From Kribbella caucasensis (GTDB lineage: Bacteria > Actinomycetota > Actinomycetes > Propionibacteriales > Kribbellaceae): a DNA stretch of 64,000 bases. Below, in pieces: positions 1-9,118 of the stretch. Numbering within the stretch: position 1 is the stretch's first letter; every line of letters starts with the position of its first letter. The position numbers and the translations under genes were made by a program. Below the pieces are notes generated by a model that made no database searches, had not been told where the DNA came from, and was given only the letters and a program-made list of their open reading frames with translations. The stretch covers positions 1 to 64,000 of the forward strand of contig NZ_SNWQ01000002.1 in the NCBI RefSeq assembly GCF_004361855.1, read 5' to 3'.

Positions 1-121
1 CTGAACTGTCTCGACAACAGCCAGTGTTCAGAGGCCACGAGCCCCTACCCCGCAGGCAGAGACCGCGTGTCGTGCCCGGTCAAGATCGAAGAGCCCCTTT
101 ACCGGCCTCCTTGCCCTGCTC

Positions 122-277
122 ATGGCTCTTACCCATTACGAGTTCTGGACCGTCGGAATAGCTGCAGTCAACGGACTGTGCGTGGTGCTGCTTGGCGCCT
201 GGTGCATCTTGTTTGCGTGGTCCGGCAGCCTCGCCAGGCAGTTGGTCGTCGATGTTGCCGGCGCTCGGGCGTCGTGA
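122..277 (+). CDS. possible small membrane protein (51 aa)
   Basis: The frame encodes a short polypeptide with one long hydrophobic stretch (residues about 11-34, rich in V, L, A, G, C and W), so a single-pass membrane peptide is possible. The frame is open back to position 5, just after a TGA at 2-4, but ATG 122 is the only conventional start I see and it has no clear Shine-Dalgarno. It lies convergent to the exporter gene. No family recognised; it could be a chance reading frame in the otherwise unassigned first 320 bases. Confidence 0.25.
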   Translation: MALTHYEFWTVGIAAVNGLCVVLLGAWCILFAWSGSLARQLVVDVAGARAS

Positions 278-324
278 GGACTGCGTTCCAGCTGGCTCAA
301 CCGGATTTGTATCCCTCGAACTTG

Positions 325-1827
325 TCACGCGCCAACAGAGTTAGCCCCGGCCTGCCGCGTTCTTGGTTGGTCCGGGTCCTGGAACAGTGCTGCCGCTCGG
401 CTGGCGGTATCCATGGCCCAGGGGCCGGTGCTGAGTACGCCCAGGATCAGGATCCCGGCGCCGAGGGCGAGTATCAGCCACCACACGTTGTGCTCCGCCT
501 TGGTGTACGCCGTACCGCCGCGGGTCAGGGCTGAGCCCACGATCGTGCCCGCGATTGCGACGCCCAGGGTGGTGCCGGTTTGGCGGCCGGCGGAGGCTAG
601 CGAGGTGGCGACGCCGGCCATTGAGCGGGGCATCCCGGAGACGGCTGTGTTGGTGATCGGCGGGTTGACGGTGCCGAGGAAGATGCCGAACAGGAGGTAG
701 ATCGCGAGTACGGCCGGTAGCGGGGTGGTCGGCCCGAGCCAGATCGACACGGCGCCGCCCAATGCCAGTGCGGTCCCCGAGATCACCAGCGGCAGTCGCG
801 GGCCGCGGGTACCGACCAGTCGGCCGGTGATTGGGGAGAGGACCACGATCAGTACGCCGATGGGGAGCAGGCTCAGCCCGGCCGTCAGCGCCGACATACC
901 GCGCACGTCTTGCAGGTACTGGGTGGTCACGAACAAGAAGGCGCCAAACGCGCACAAGGCGAACAGCGCCATCAGGATCGCCGAGCTGAACGGCACGCTG
1001 CGGAAGAGGCGTAACTCCAGCAGCGGGTCGGTACGCCGCGGCTCGTAGCCGACGATGCCCAGTGCGCTGAGTACGGCGATGGCGAGCAGGCCGAGGATGA
1101 TCGGCGAGGTCCAGCCCAATTTGTGGGACTCGATAATCGCGTAGACGACGCTGCCCAGCATCAGGATCATCAGGGTCTGGCCGACCGGGTCGAAGCGGCG
1201 CGTCCGGGCGGCGCGGGACTCGGGGACGAACAGCGCGGTGCACACGATCGCGGCCGTCACGATCGGCACGTTGATCCAGAAGATGGAGTGCCAGCCGAAG
1301 CCGTCAACCAGGGCACCGCCCAGGATCGGGCCGAGCGCCAGCGACAAGCCGGTCACCGAGCCGAACACGCCGATCGCCCTGGCACGTTCACGCGGATCGG
1401 GGAACGTGGTGGCGACAATCGCCATCGCCACCGGATTGAGCATCGTGCCGCCGACCGCCTGCAGCGCGCGCGCCGCGATCAGCCAACCGATGCTCGGCGC
1501 GAGGGCGCACAGCAGCGAGCCGAGGCCGAAAGCGGCGAGGCCGATTTGGAAGATCCGCCGACGTCCGACGCGGTCGGCGGTGGACCCGGCGAGTACCAGG
1601 AAGCTGGCCAGCACCAGGGTGTACGCGTCGACCGTCCACTGCAGGCCGGAAACCGAGGCGTTCAGATCGCGACGCATCGTCGGCAGCGCGACGTTGACGA
1701 TGGAGATGTCCATCACCACGACGAGAACGCTGGCACAGCAGATCCCGAGCACCAGAAACCGCCGCCGCCGACTGAGTTCGACCCCGCGCTCGCCGGGTCT
1801 GGTCGTTGGTTGCATCGTTGCGCTCAT
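325..1827 (-). CDS. MFS multidrug exporter, DHA2 (EmrB/QacA) family
   Basis: About 500 residues of alternating hydrophobic segments, the length expected of a 14-helix DHA2 drug:proton antiporter. The early helix reading MDISIVNVALP, the cytoplasmic loop DRVGRRRIF (motif A) and the GPILGGALVDGFGW stretch followed by FWINVP (motif C region) are diagnostic. It would sit in the plasma membrane and expel amphipathic compounds using the proton gradient; the substrate cannot be read from sequence. I chose ATG 1827; GTG 1833 two codons upstream is possible. It is divergent from the MerR gene with only about 25 bp between starts, so one operator probably serves both. Confidence 0.9.
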   Translation of the reverse strand: MSATMQPTTRPGERGVELSRRRRFLVLGICCASVLVVVMDISIVNVALPTMRRDLNASVSGLQWTVDAYTLVLASFLVLAGSTADRVGRRRIFQIGLAAFGLGSLLCALAPSIGWLIAARALQAVGGTMLNPVAMAIVATTFPDPRERARAIGVFGSVTGLSLALGPILGGALVDGFGWHSIFWINVPIVTAAIVCTALFVPESRAARTRRFDPVGQTLMILMLGSVVYAIIESHKLGWTSPIILGLLAIAVLSALGIVGYEPRRTDPLLELRLFRSVPFSSAILMALFALCAFGAFLFVTTQYLQDVRGMSALTAGLSLLPIGVLIVVLSPITGRLVGTRGPRLPLVISGTALALGGAVSIWLGPTTPLPAVLAIYLLFGIFLGTVNPPITNTAVSGMPRSMAGVATSLASAGRQTGTTLGVAIAGTIVGSALTRGGTAYTKAEHNVWWLILALGAGILILGVLSTGPWAMDTASRAAALFQDPDQPRTRQAGANSVGA

Positions 1828-1845
1828 GACCACCGACGCTAGGAT
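1818..1845 (+). promoter_or_regulatory. putative leaderless promoter of the MerR gene
   Basis: A -10 candidate TAGGAT (1840-1845) lies 7 nt before ATG 1853, with TTGCGC (1818-1823) 16 bp upstream as a weak -35. That geometry puts transcription start on or next to the ATG, and no Shine-Dalgarno is visible. The box overlaps the 5' end of the divergent exporter gene. Confidence 0.4.
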
Positions 1846-1852
1846 TTAGAGC

Positions 1853-2305
1853 ATGCTCGAAGTCAACCCGCAGCCGGTACCCGAGCCCGCTCGCTCCGAT
1901 TCCCCGGAGGGCCTGAGCATCGCCGAGGCCGCTCGCCGTACGGGAGTCAGCGCGCACACCCTCCGGTACTACGAACGCGCGGGCCTGGTCGTCACCCCGG
2001 TGGATCGCACCACCGGCGGCCGGCGGCGGTACCACCAGCTCGACCTCGACTGGATCGTCATCTGCACCAGGCTGCGGGCCACCGGCATGCCGATCAAGAC
2101 CATCCGCCGATACGCCGAACTCGTCTCCGCCGGACGGGGCAACGAACTCGATCGACTGGACCTGCTGGAGTCGCACCGTGCCGAGGTGGTCGCCAACCTC
2201 GCCGAAGTCCAGGAGAACCTGAAGCTCATCGACCACAAGATCGATGTCTACCGAAGCAGGGTCGTCGCCGGCGACGCCGACCAGCTCTGGGCACCGACTC
2301 CCTAG
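1853..2305 (+). CDS. MerR family transcriptional regulator
   Basis: 150-residue protein with the N-terminal winged helix of MerR proteins: [25 protein letters not shown] at residues about 20-44 (split here: helix-turn-helix, then the HTLRYYE signature), then a [14 protein letters not shown] wing, then a long C-terminal coiled-coil dimerisation helix rich in E, L and K. No cysteine pair, so a metal-sensing role is unlikely; organic ligands are more typical of this shorter class. It probably controls the divergent exporter and itself. The acdS gene follows 31 bp downstream and may be co-transcribed, which would be an unusual regulator for ACC deaminase. Confidence 0.88.
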   Translation: MLEVNPQPVPEPARSDSPEGLSIAEAARRTGVSAHTLRYYERAGLVVTPVDRTTGGRRRYHQLDLDWIVICTRLRATGMPIKTIRRYAELVSAGRGNELDRLDLLESHRAEVVANLAEVQENLKLIDHKIDVYRSRVVAGDADQLWAPTP

Positions 2306-2336
2306 CCCAGGCCCGCATTGTTCGGAGGAGATCACG

Positions 2337-3359
2337 ATGAGACTGCACGAGTTCCCGCGTTATCCGCTGACCTTTGGCCCCAGTCCGATTCACCAGCTGG
2401 ATCGGCTCACGAAGCACCTCGGGGGTGCGAGCATCTGGGCCAAGCGGGAGGACTGCAACTCGGGGCTTGCGTTCGGGGGGAACAAGACGCGCAAGCTCGA
2501 GTACCTCGTCCCCGACGCGCTCGCGAAAGGTGCCGACACCTTGGTGTCGATCGGGGGATTCCAGTCGAACCACACCCGTCAGGTCGCGGCCGTTGCGGCG
2601 AAGCTGGGGTTGAAATGCCGGCTCGTCCAGGAGAAATGGGTCGAGTGGGACGATCCTGGCAATGACAAGGTCGGCAACATCCTGCTGTCGCGGATCATGG
2701 GTGCTGATGTGCGGCTCGATCCGGCCGGGTTCGACATCGGGCTCCGCAGTTCGTGGGAGGACGCGCTGCGCGAGGTCGAGGAGGCCGGCGGTACGCCGTA
2801 CGGGATCCCGGCCGGCGCATCGGAGCACCCGCTTGGTGGGCTCGGGTTTGCCAACTGGGCGTTCGAGCTCGCCGAGCAGGAGAAGCAGTACGGCGTCTTC
2901 TTCGACACGATCATCGTTTGTACGGTGACCGGCTCCACCCACGCGGGGATGATCGCCGGATTCGCCGCCCTGCAGGAGACCGCCGACGGCCGGCCGCGAC
3001 GGGTGCTCGGCATCGACGCGTCCGCGACGCTCGACAAGACCCGAGACCAGGTGGGCCGGATCGCGCGGAACACGGCCGAGTTGATCGAGCTCGGCCGCGA
3101 CCTGCGGGACGACGAGATCACCGTGCTCGAGGGCTGGGCCGGCGACCTCTACGGCATCCCGGTCGAGTCGACCATCGCGGCGATCAAGCTGTCCGGCTCG
3201 CTCGAGGGCATGATCATCGACCCCGTCTACGAGGGGAAGTCGATGGCCGGCCTGATCGACCTCGTCACCTCGGGGGAGATCCCCAAGGACTCCACCGTCC
3301 TCTACGCCCACCTCGGCGGCCAGCCGGCCCTCAACGCCTACTCCCGCATCTTCGACTGA
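2337..3359 (+). CDS. acdS: 1-aminocyclopropane-1-carboxylate deaminase
   Basis: 340-residue PLP enzyme of the tryptophan-synthase-beta fold that opens ACC, the plant ethylene precursor, to 2-oxobutyrate and ammonia. Visible residues: PLP lysine K50 in [10 protein letters not shown], nucleophilic serine S77 in [12 protein letters not shown], then Y298-E299 in DPVYEGKS and L326 in HLGG. The Glu/Leu pair is the one that distinguishes true ACC deaminases from D-cysteine desulfhydrases, which carry other residues there. ATG 2337 has GGAGGAG (2324-2330) six bases upstream; longer in-frame extensions run into the MerR gene. No Lrp-type AcdR gene is adjacent; the nearest regulator is MerR. Confidence 0.93.
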   Translation: MRLHEFPRYPLTFGPSPIHQLDRLTKHLGGASIWAKREDCNSGLAFGGNKTRKLEYLVPDALAKGADTLVSIGGFQSNHTRQVAAVAAKLGLKCRLVQEKWVEWDDPGNDKVGNILLSRIMGADVRLDPAGFDIGLRSSWEDALREVEEAGGTPYGIPAGASEHPLGGLGFANWAFELAEQEKQYGVFFDTIIVCTVTGSTHAGMIAGFAALQETADGRPRRVLGIDASATLDKTRDQVGRIARNTAELIELGRDLRDDEITVLEGWAGDLYGIPVESTIAAIKLSGSLEGMIIDPVYEGKSMAGLIDLVTSGEIPKDSTVLYAHLGGQPALNAYSRIFD

Positions 3360-3399
3360 GCTCGTCATCAGCGGGGACCTGTCCGGTCTCGGCTGCTGC

Positions 3400-3504
3400 G
3401 TGTACGGATCGACATGAGGTAGTCGCCCTCCCGGATGCCGGCAGCGCCGCCGCAAGCGTGAAGCTGTCGGGTGCCATACGACTACGTCCTGTCGAACGGT
3501 ACAG
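3400..3504 (+). repeat. 105-bp inverted-repeat element, copy C
   Basis: Left arm 3400-3424 ends in GACATGAGGTAGTC; right arm 3480-3504 begins GACTACGTCCTGTC. Each arm matches the best arm sequence of copies at 11072 and 24926 at about 19 of 25 positions, and element length is the same (104-105 bp). The loop contains CAAGCGT at 3453-3459, 53 nt from the left end, exactly as in copy B. This is the most diverged copy. It lies 40 bp after acdS and about 100 bp before a small membrane gene. Not a family I recognise. Confidence 0.65.
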
Positions 3505-3606
3505 ACAACGCGGTGTGTTTCGTCGCGGGGTGCTGGTGGGCACTGGTTGTGGTGTGGCGGTGCGGGGGACGTCGATGACCGCCTCCGCCCTAGATAGGAG
3601 ATCTCG

Positions 3607-3780
3607 ATGTTCGCGATCATCGTCGCAGTCATTTTCGGGCTGGCGCTCATTCTGGACTTCGCCAACGCCAGTGTCGGCGACGCCTTCACCCAGCAGACTC
3701 TGCTGATGGCGGGTCTGCTTTGTGTCGCGCTCCACCTCGCTGGGATCGGCGCCACCGGCAGGTGGAGTCGCCGACGCTGA
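3607..3780 (+). CDS. small two-helix membrane protein (57 aa)
   Basis: Short gene starting at ATG 3607 with TAGGAG a few bases upstream (3596-3600). The product has two hydrophobic segments, residues about 2-17 (FAIIVAVIFGLALIL) and 30-48 (LLMAGLLCVALHLAGIGA), joined by a polar DFANASVGDAFTQQ loop and ending in a basic RWSRRR tail, as for a small inner-membrane hairpin with the C terminus inside. Similar orphan membrane peptides occur in actinomycetes, but function is unknown. Flanked by the copy C repeat and the lyase cluster leader. Confidence 0.6.
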   Translation: MFAIIVAVIFGLALILDFANASVGDAFTQQTLLMAGLLCVALHLAGIGATGRWSRRR

Positions 3781-3860
3781 CCCAGCACCACTAGCCCTCG
3801 CCGTACCAGCCGGAGAGTGGCCCGGCAACTGGCAACCGGCGTGTCGGCGCCTTTGCGGGC

Positions 3861-3952
3861 TCCGAAAACTTTCCGACGGTGTTGGGCTTTGCGTGTTATT
3901 GACCGTTCTTGTTGTGCGCGTCATCGTCATGGCCGGTAAGCGCATACCGGCC
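3861..3952 (+). promoter_or_regulatory. leader of the lyase cluster: operator-like motif and hairpin
   Basis: The 185-bp gap before the first lyase gene holds CGAAAACTTTCCG near 3863-3875, resembling the CGAAA-N2-TTTCG sites used by LacI-type regulators of secreted hydrolases in streptomycetes, and a perfect 8-bp inverted repeat GGCCGGTA/TACCGGCC (3931-3938 and 3945-3952, 6-nt loop) directly against the GGAGGAG Shine-Dalgarno. The hairpin may tune translation. Both roles are inferred. Confidence 0.35.
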
Positions 3953-3965
3953 GGAGGAGAGAACG

Positions 3966-6900
3966 ATGACGCTGATGAGCCGCCGGTCCCTCCTGATCGC
4001 CACCAGCGGGTCGGCGCTGGCGGCCCGCCTCGGCGAAGGCACTGGCGGCGGCGGTGACAAAGGCGGCGAGTACGACGAGATCGGCGAGCCGGCCGCAACC
4101 TCGTCGTACCGGGCGGGCGCGGCATCCGGGTTCGCACATCCGGGCCTGCTCCACTCGAGCGCCGACCTCGAACGGATGCGCAGGGCGGTCGCCGCCCACG
4201 AGTCGCCGATCTACGACGGATTCCAGGCGATGGCCGCCAACGACCGATCGTCATACAGCTACGTCGTCCGCAACACCGGACAGGTCACCTCCTGGGGTAG
4301 AGGCCCGTCGAACTTCGTCAGTGAGGCGGTCAACGATTCCGCGGCGGCGTACCAGAACGCCTTGATGTGGTGCATCACCGGTGACGTGCGGCACGCGGAC
4401 AAGGCCCGCGACATCCTGAACGCCTGGTCCGCCAGCCTGCAAACGATCACCGGCGCGGACGGGCAGCTCGGATCCGGCCTGCAGGGCTTCAAACTCGCGA
4501 ACGCCGCCGAACTCCTTCGCCACAGCGGCTACGACGGTTGGCCTGCCGCGGACATCGACCGCTGCGCGCAGTCCTTCCGGAAAGTCTGGTACCGCTCAGT
4601 CTCCGGCTACGCGTTGTTTGCCAACGGCAACTGGGACGTCGCCGCGCTGCAGACCGTCCTCGCGATCGCCGTGTTCTGCGACGACCGGGTGATGTTCGAG
4701 AACGCGATCCGGTACGCCGTGGCCGGCGCGGGGAACGGCCGGATCGAGCACATCGTGGTCGAGGCGACCGGCCAAGGTCAGGAGAGCGGGCGGAGTCAGG
4801 CGTACGCGCAACTCGCACTCGGCCTGCTGGCGAACTGTGCCGCCGTAGCCTGGAACCAGGGCGTTGACCTCTTCGGTCATCAGGACAGCCGGATCCTGAA
4901 GGGCTTCGAGTACACCGCCAGCTACAACCTCGGCGAGGACGGCGTTCCCTTCGTCGCGGATCTCGACCGCACGGGCAAGTACCTCAAGACCGCGATCGCG
5001 ACCGGCAACCGAGGACAGTTCCAGCCGATCTACGAGCTGGCCCTGGCCCACTACCAAGGTCGCCGCGGACTTCCCATGCCGTACGTCGAGGAGGTCGTCC
5101 ACCGCGGCGGCACCCGATTCGTCGAGGGCAACAGCGACGACCACCCGGCCTGGGGAACGTTGACGCAAGCCCGTACGCCGGCCGTCCCGGTTACGCCCGT
5201 CGTCGCGCCAGGTATCCCATCCGGCTTGACGGCACGCAGTACGCCGGAGGGCGTCGTACTGGCGTGGGCCGGATCGGTCGAGCCGATCAGTTGCACCACC
5301 GCAACCAGCTACACCGTCAAGCGGGCTACGGCTGACTCCGGTCCGTTCACCACGATCGCCAGCGGGCTGACCTCGGCCACGTACACGGACACGGCGAAGC
5401 ACACCTGCTACTACAAGGTTTCCGCGGCGAACAACGCCGGCGAGAGTGCGGACTCACTGCACATCGCCGCCCGAGCACCGCAGCCTTGGAGCAGCAAGGA
5501 CATCGGCACCGCCGCAGGAGAGACCGACTTCGATGGCGAGACCTTCGTGATCGAGGCCGGTGGAACGGATATCGGCCAGACGCAGGACAGTTTCCGGTTC
5601 GTCTACCTGCCGATGATCGGGGATGGCGCCGTCACCGCCAGGATCGTGCAGCCCGTCAGCTCGCAGTACGCCAAGCTCGGCGTGATGATGCGGCAGACAG
5701 ACGCCGCCAACTCCGCCCAGGCGTCGATGCTGATCCAGGGACTCCCGCTGCATGCGTGGAGTGGCGTATGGACGGTACGACCGGCGGCCGGCGCGCCCAC
5801 ATCGGCAACCGGCAGCACGATCGTGCCGCCCACGCAGCAACAGACCATCACGATCAACGCCGGCTTCCCCATCGCCGACCACGGTTCGCTGCCGGAATCC
5901 GCGACCGCGTTGCCGGCCCCTGTGGTCGAGGCGGCTAGTGACGGTTACCGGCTACGTCGGCCGTACTGGGTGCGGGTCATTCGGAAGGGCGACACCTTCA
6001 CCGGCCTCATCTCCGCCGACGGCAAGACCTGGACGAAGGTCGGTTCATCAAAACTCCACGTCGGCTCCGGGCTCTCCGTCGGCATCGCGGTGTGTTCCGC
6101 CCTCGGTGACGCCGAGACGACGACAGCGGTGTTCGACAACGTCTCCGTCCCTGGTTGGTCCGTACGCCGACCGGATGCACCCGTCGGCGTACTGCGAGCC
6201 GCGGTCGACCCGAGTGCTATCGAATTAGCGTGGAGCGACCTCGACTCCGCCGCAACGTACACCGTCAAGCGCAGTACGACGTCCGGCGGTCCATACAAGG
6301 TGATCGCCACGGGAGTCGCCCCGGTCGGATTCGGTGTGGAGACGCGCTACCGGGACGCGACCGGCGCGCCGGGGACGACGTACTACTACGTGGTGGCGAA
6401 GACCAACCTCGCCGGCACCGGCAAACCGTCGGGTGAGGCCAGCGCCACGATGCCCACTCCACCGGCACCGGAGATCACGAGTCCACCAACGGCTTTCGCC
6501 AATGTCGGCAGGCCTTTCCACTACCGGATCGACGGCACGAACGACCCGGCCACGTTTTCCGCGGCCGGCCTCCCCGACGGGCTGGTCCTCGACACCAGAA
6601 CCGGGATCATCGCCGGAACGCCCACCAGGGAAGGGAACTTCACGGTCGAGATCGCGGCCCGCAACGCGACGGCCCGGCGTACAAGGGTAGTTGCCTTGAG
6701 CATCGCATCGCCACCACCTGCTCCGTGGGACTACCGCGACATCGGCGACTACGTCTTCGACGAACGAAAGCTCGGCACCTTCAGTGTCGTGTCGATTCGC
6801 ACGCCGGGCATCACGAGCTACGACGCGTCCAGCGGCAGCTTCACGGTCCGCGGGGCCGGCTCTGATCTCAACATCATCAACCAGGGCATGACAGCGCAGT

Positions 6901-7349
6901 ACGCCGCCGTGCCGGTCACCGGCGACTGCACCATCACGAGCCGCGTGGTGATCCGCCACAACGCTGGCCCGACCGATCGCGTCGGCCTCATCATGACCAA
7001 GTCGTTGTCGCCCTTCGACCAGATGGCCGGGGCGATCCTCACCAACCAGGCCGACGGCGGCAGGAGGCAGTTCGTACGGCGCCTTCGCGTGGCGACCGGT
7101 CTGGTCACGACGGAGGGCACTGGCAACGCGGCCCTCCCTCTCTGGCTTCGTTTAAGCCGTGAAGGTGATGCCTTCCTGGCAGAGACCTCCGACGACGGCC
7201 GGACCTGGACGCCGATCGGGGATCCAGTCGAGATCCCGAACTTCGGCGATGCGCCGTACTACGTGGGCCTCGCCGTCGTGTCCCGCGATCCATTCGTACT
7301 GAACACCACCGTCTTCGACCACGTCTTGATTCATCCCGAGGAGTTCTGA
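3966..7349 (+). CDS. secreted multidomain alginate-lyase-family protein
   Basis: 1127 residues from ATG 3966 (GGAGGAG upstream). The N terminus MSRRSLLIATSGSALAA resembles a short Tat signal. Domain order as read: alginate-lyase-like alpha/alpha barrel (about 57-410), fibronectin type III (about 420-505), a concanavalin/DUF1349-like beta-sandwich (about 508-735), a second FN3 (about 740-830), a He_PIG Ig-like domain (PLPDGLVLDTRTGIIAGTP region, about 835-910) and a second beta-sandwich (about 915-1127). It presumably cleaves uronate-rich polysaccharide outside the cell while accessory domains bind substrate. Relative to its paralogue at 9119 the conserved ESGRDQGH motif reads ESGRSQAY, so the histidine is lost; activity may differ or be absent. 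Stop overlaps the next ATG. Confidence 0.8.
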   Translation: MTLMSRRSLLIATSGSALAARLGEGTGGGGDKGGEYDEIGEPAATSSYRAGAASGFAHPGLLHSSADLERMRRAVAAHESPIYDGFQAMAANDRSSYSYVVRNTGQVTSWGRGPSNFVSEAVNDSAAAYQNALMWCITGDVRHADKARDILNAWSASLQTITGADGQLGSGLQGFKLANAAELLRHSGYDGWPAADIDRCAQSFRKVWYRSVSGYALFANGNWDVAALQTVLAIAVFCDDRVMFENAIRYAVAGAGNGRIEHIVVEATGQGQESGRSQAYAQLALGLLANCAAVAWNQGVDLFGHQDSRILKGFEYTASYNLGEDGVPFVADLDRTGKYLKTAIATGNRGQFQPIYELALAHYQGRRGLPMPYVEEVVHRGGTRFVEGNSDDHPAWGTLTQARTPAVPVTPVVAPGIPSGLTARSTPEGVVLAWAGSVEPISCTTATSYTVKRATADSGPFTTIASGLTSATYTDTAKHTCYYKVSAANNAGESADSLHIAARAPQPWSSKDIGTAAGETDFDGETFVIEAGGTDIGQTQDSFRFVYLPMIGDGAVTARIVQPVSSQYAKLGVMMRQTDAANSAQASMLIQGLPLHAWSGVWTVRPAAGAPTSATGSTIVPPTQQQTITINAGFPIADHGSLPESATALPAPVVEAASDGYRLRRPYWVRVIRKGDTFTGLISADGKTWTKVGSSKLHVGSGLSVGIAVCSALGDAETTTAVFDNVSVPGWSVRRPDAPVGVLRAAVDPSAIELAWSDLDSAATYTVKRSTTSGGPYKVIATGVAPVGFGVETRYRDATGAPGTTYYYVVAKTNLAGTGKPSGEASATMPTPPAPEITSPPTAFANVGRPFHYRIDGTNDPATFSAAGLPDGLVLDTRTGIIAGTPTREGNFTVEIAARNATARRTRVVALSIASPPPAPWDYRDIGDYVFDERKLGTFSVVSIRTPGITSYDASSGSFTVRGAGSDLNIINQGMTAQYAAVPVTGDCTITSRVVIRHNAGPTDRVGLIMTKSLSPFDQMAGAILTNQADGGRRQFVRRLRVATGLVTTEGTGNAALPLWLRLSREGDAFLAETSDDGRTWTPIGDPVEIPNFGDAPYYVGLAVVSRDPFVLNTTVFDHVLIHPEEF

Positions 7350-9094
7350 TGGAAATCACCCGTCGTCGCCTGTTGCAGGCCACCGGTGCCGCCGCCGCCG
7401 GCTACGTGACGAGCCAGGCGAGTGCCGCCGAGGCATCTACAGCTGCCGCGCAACTGGTCACCTACCCGATTCCCGACGGGATCGCGCAGAGCACCACCTT
7501 CGAGGTGAAGGTCCGTACGCCGAACGGTCAGTGGCAGCGCCTCTCGACGTACTCCGTCAACCTGAAGATCATCAACGCGAAGACCGGCTCCGGTGAGATC
7601 AGGAAGTCGTCCTTCGCGTCGTTCGACTTCTCCGGCGCGGTCGAGGTGAAGGTCACCTACACCAAGGGGACTGTGACGAACGCCCGGATCCGCCCGCTGT
7701 CGTACGGGATCGAGCCGAAGGTCGAGGAGAGCACGCTCAAGTTCACCCTCACCCAGCCGCGCAAGGTCGTGGTCGAGGTGAACGGTGAGATCTTCGACTG
7801 CCTGCACCTGCTGACCCGGTCCATCGAGACCGACCGCCCGTCCGCTGATGACCCCAACGTCATCTACTTCGGCCCGGGTGTGCACACGGTCCCGAACAAC
7901 GAAGTGCTCGTTCCCAGCGGCAAGACCGTCTATCTCGCCGGAGGTGCGGTGCTGAAAGCCGCGGTGAACTTCAAGGGGGTCACGAACGCCGGACTGATCG
8001 GCCGAGGCATGATTTATGGCTCGAATTCGGGCGGCTCCGCCATCGTGGACTCCAAGCACATCCGCATCGACGGCGTGACCATGCTCAACCTGACGGCCGG
8101 CTACGCGATCACAGCCGGTCAGTCCGAGCAGGTGTCGATCACTGACTTCGGCTACTTTAGCGCGGGGCAATGGGGCGACGGTATCGACGTCTTCTCCAGC
8201 AGCGAGGTACTGATCGACGACTCCTTCCTGCGCTGCTCGGACGACTGCATCGCCCTCTACACCCACCGATGGGACTACTACGGCGATACCCGGAACATCA
8301 CGATCCAGAACTCCGCCCTGTGGGCAGACGTCGCGCACCCCATCAACGTCGGGACGCACGGCAACACCGCCAACCCCGAGGTACTGGAGAACCTCACCAT
8401 CAGCAACGTCGACATCCTCGACCATCGCGAGCCGCAGAAGTGGTACCAGGGCTGTATCGCGCTGAACCCCGGCGACAGCAACCTCGTACGCAACGTGCGG
8501 ATCGAGAACGTCCGGGTGGAGGACTTCCGCTGGGGCCAGTTCATCCATCTGCGCATCGCCTACAACCGGACGTACAACACGTCGGCCGGTCGGGGCATCG
8601 AAGGCGTCTACGTCAAGAACCTCAGCTACGCCGGCGAGAACGCCGAGACCGCGATGATGCTCGGGTACGACGAGAGCCGGGGTATCAAGGACGTCACCTT
8701 CCAGAACCTCGTCGTCAACGGCACCGTCGTCGCCGCGACGATGCAGAAGCCGCGATGGTTCTCCCTCGCCGACATGGTGCCGATGCACGTCAACGAACAC
8801 GTGACGAACCTGCGTTTCCTGGACGCGAGTACCGCCCCGACGGCCGCACTTCCGGCCATCACCAGTCCCGACTCGGCCGACTTGGCAGCAGGCGCGCCGG
8901 CCGTTTACACGATCAGCGCGACCGGGTTCCCGACCGGCTTCGACGTACAGGGTCTGCCCGCCGGACTCGCCATCGATAGAGTCACCGGCGTCATCTCCGG
9001 GTCGCCGACCGCCGCCGGGACCTACGACGTCACCCTCAGCGTGGCCAACGTCGTGGGGACCTCGACCAAGAACTTGCAGCTCACCGTCCGATAA
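7349..9094 (+). CDS. secreted right-handed beta-helix glycosidase (GH28/GH49-like)
   Basis: 581 residues with a clear Tat signal (TRRRLLQATGAAAAG, cleavage near ASAAEA). The centre (about 150-500) is a parallel beta-helix with repeated short strands such as IRIDGVTMLNL, ITIQNSALW, LTISNVDIL, and acidic motifs GDGIDVF and CSDDCIAL of the kind that carry catalytic aspartates in polygalacturonase/dextranase-type hydrolases. A He_PIG Ig-like module closes the protein (about 500-581). It is translationally coupled to the upstream lyase (TGATG overlap at 7347-7351) and followed 24 bp later by a second lyase, so it likely acts on the same extracellular polymer. Exact GH family is uncertain. Confidence 0.75.
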   Translation: MEITRRRLLQATGAAAAGYVTSQASAAEASTAAAQLVTYPIPDGIAQSTTFEVKVRTPNGQWQRLSTYSVNLKIINAKTGSGEIRKSSFASFDFSGAVEVKVTYTKGTVTNARIRPLSYGIEPKVEESTLKFTLTQPRKVVVEVNGEIFDCLHLLTRSIETDRPSADDPNVIYFGPGVHTVPNNEVLVPSGKTVYLAGGAVLKAAVNFKGVTNAGLIGRGMIYGSNSGGSAIVDSKHIRIDGVTMLNLTAGYAITAGQSEQVSITDFGYFSAGQWGDGIDVFSSSEVLIDDSFLRCSDDCIALYTHRWDYYGDTRNITIQNSALWADVAHPINVGTHGNTANPEVLENLTISNVDILDHREPQKWYQGCIALNPGDSNLVRNVRIENVRVEDFRWGQFIHLRIAYNRTYNTSAGRGIEGVYVKNLSYAGENAETAMMLGYDESRGIKDVTFQNLVVNGTVVAATMQKPRWFSLADMVPMHVNEHVTNLRFLDASTAPTAALPAITSPDSADLAAGAPAVYTISATGFPTGFDVQGLPAGLAIDRVTGVISGSPTAAGTYDVTLSVANVVGTSTKNLQLTVR

Positions 9095-9118
9095 CGCCCA
9101 ACCGGAAGGAGAAGTCGC

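Noticed and set aside
1123..1849. Plus-strand open frames opposite the exporter
   Set aside because: Polar low-complexity shadows of a clear DHA2 transporter gene.
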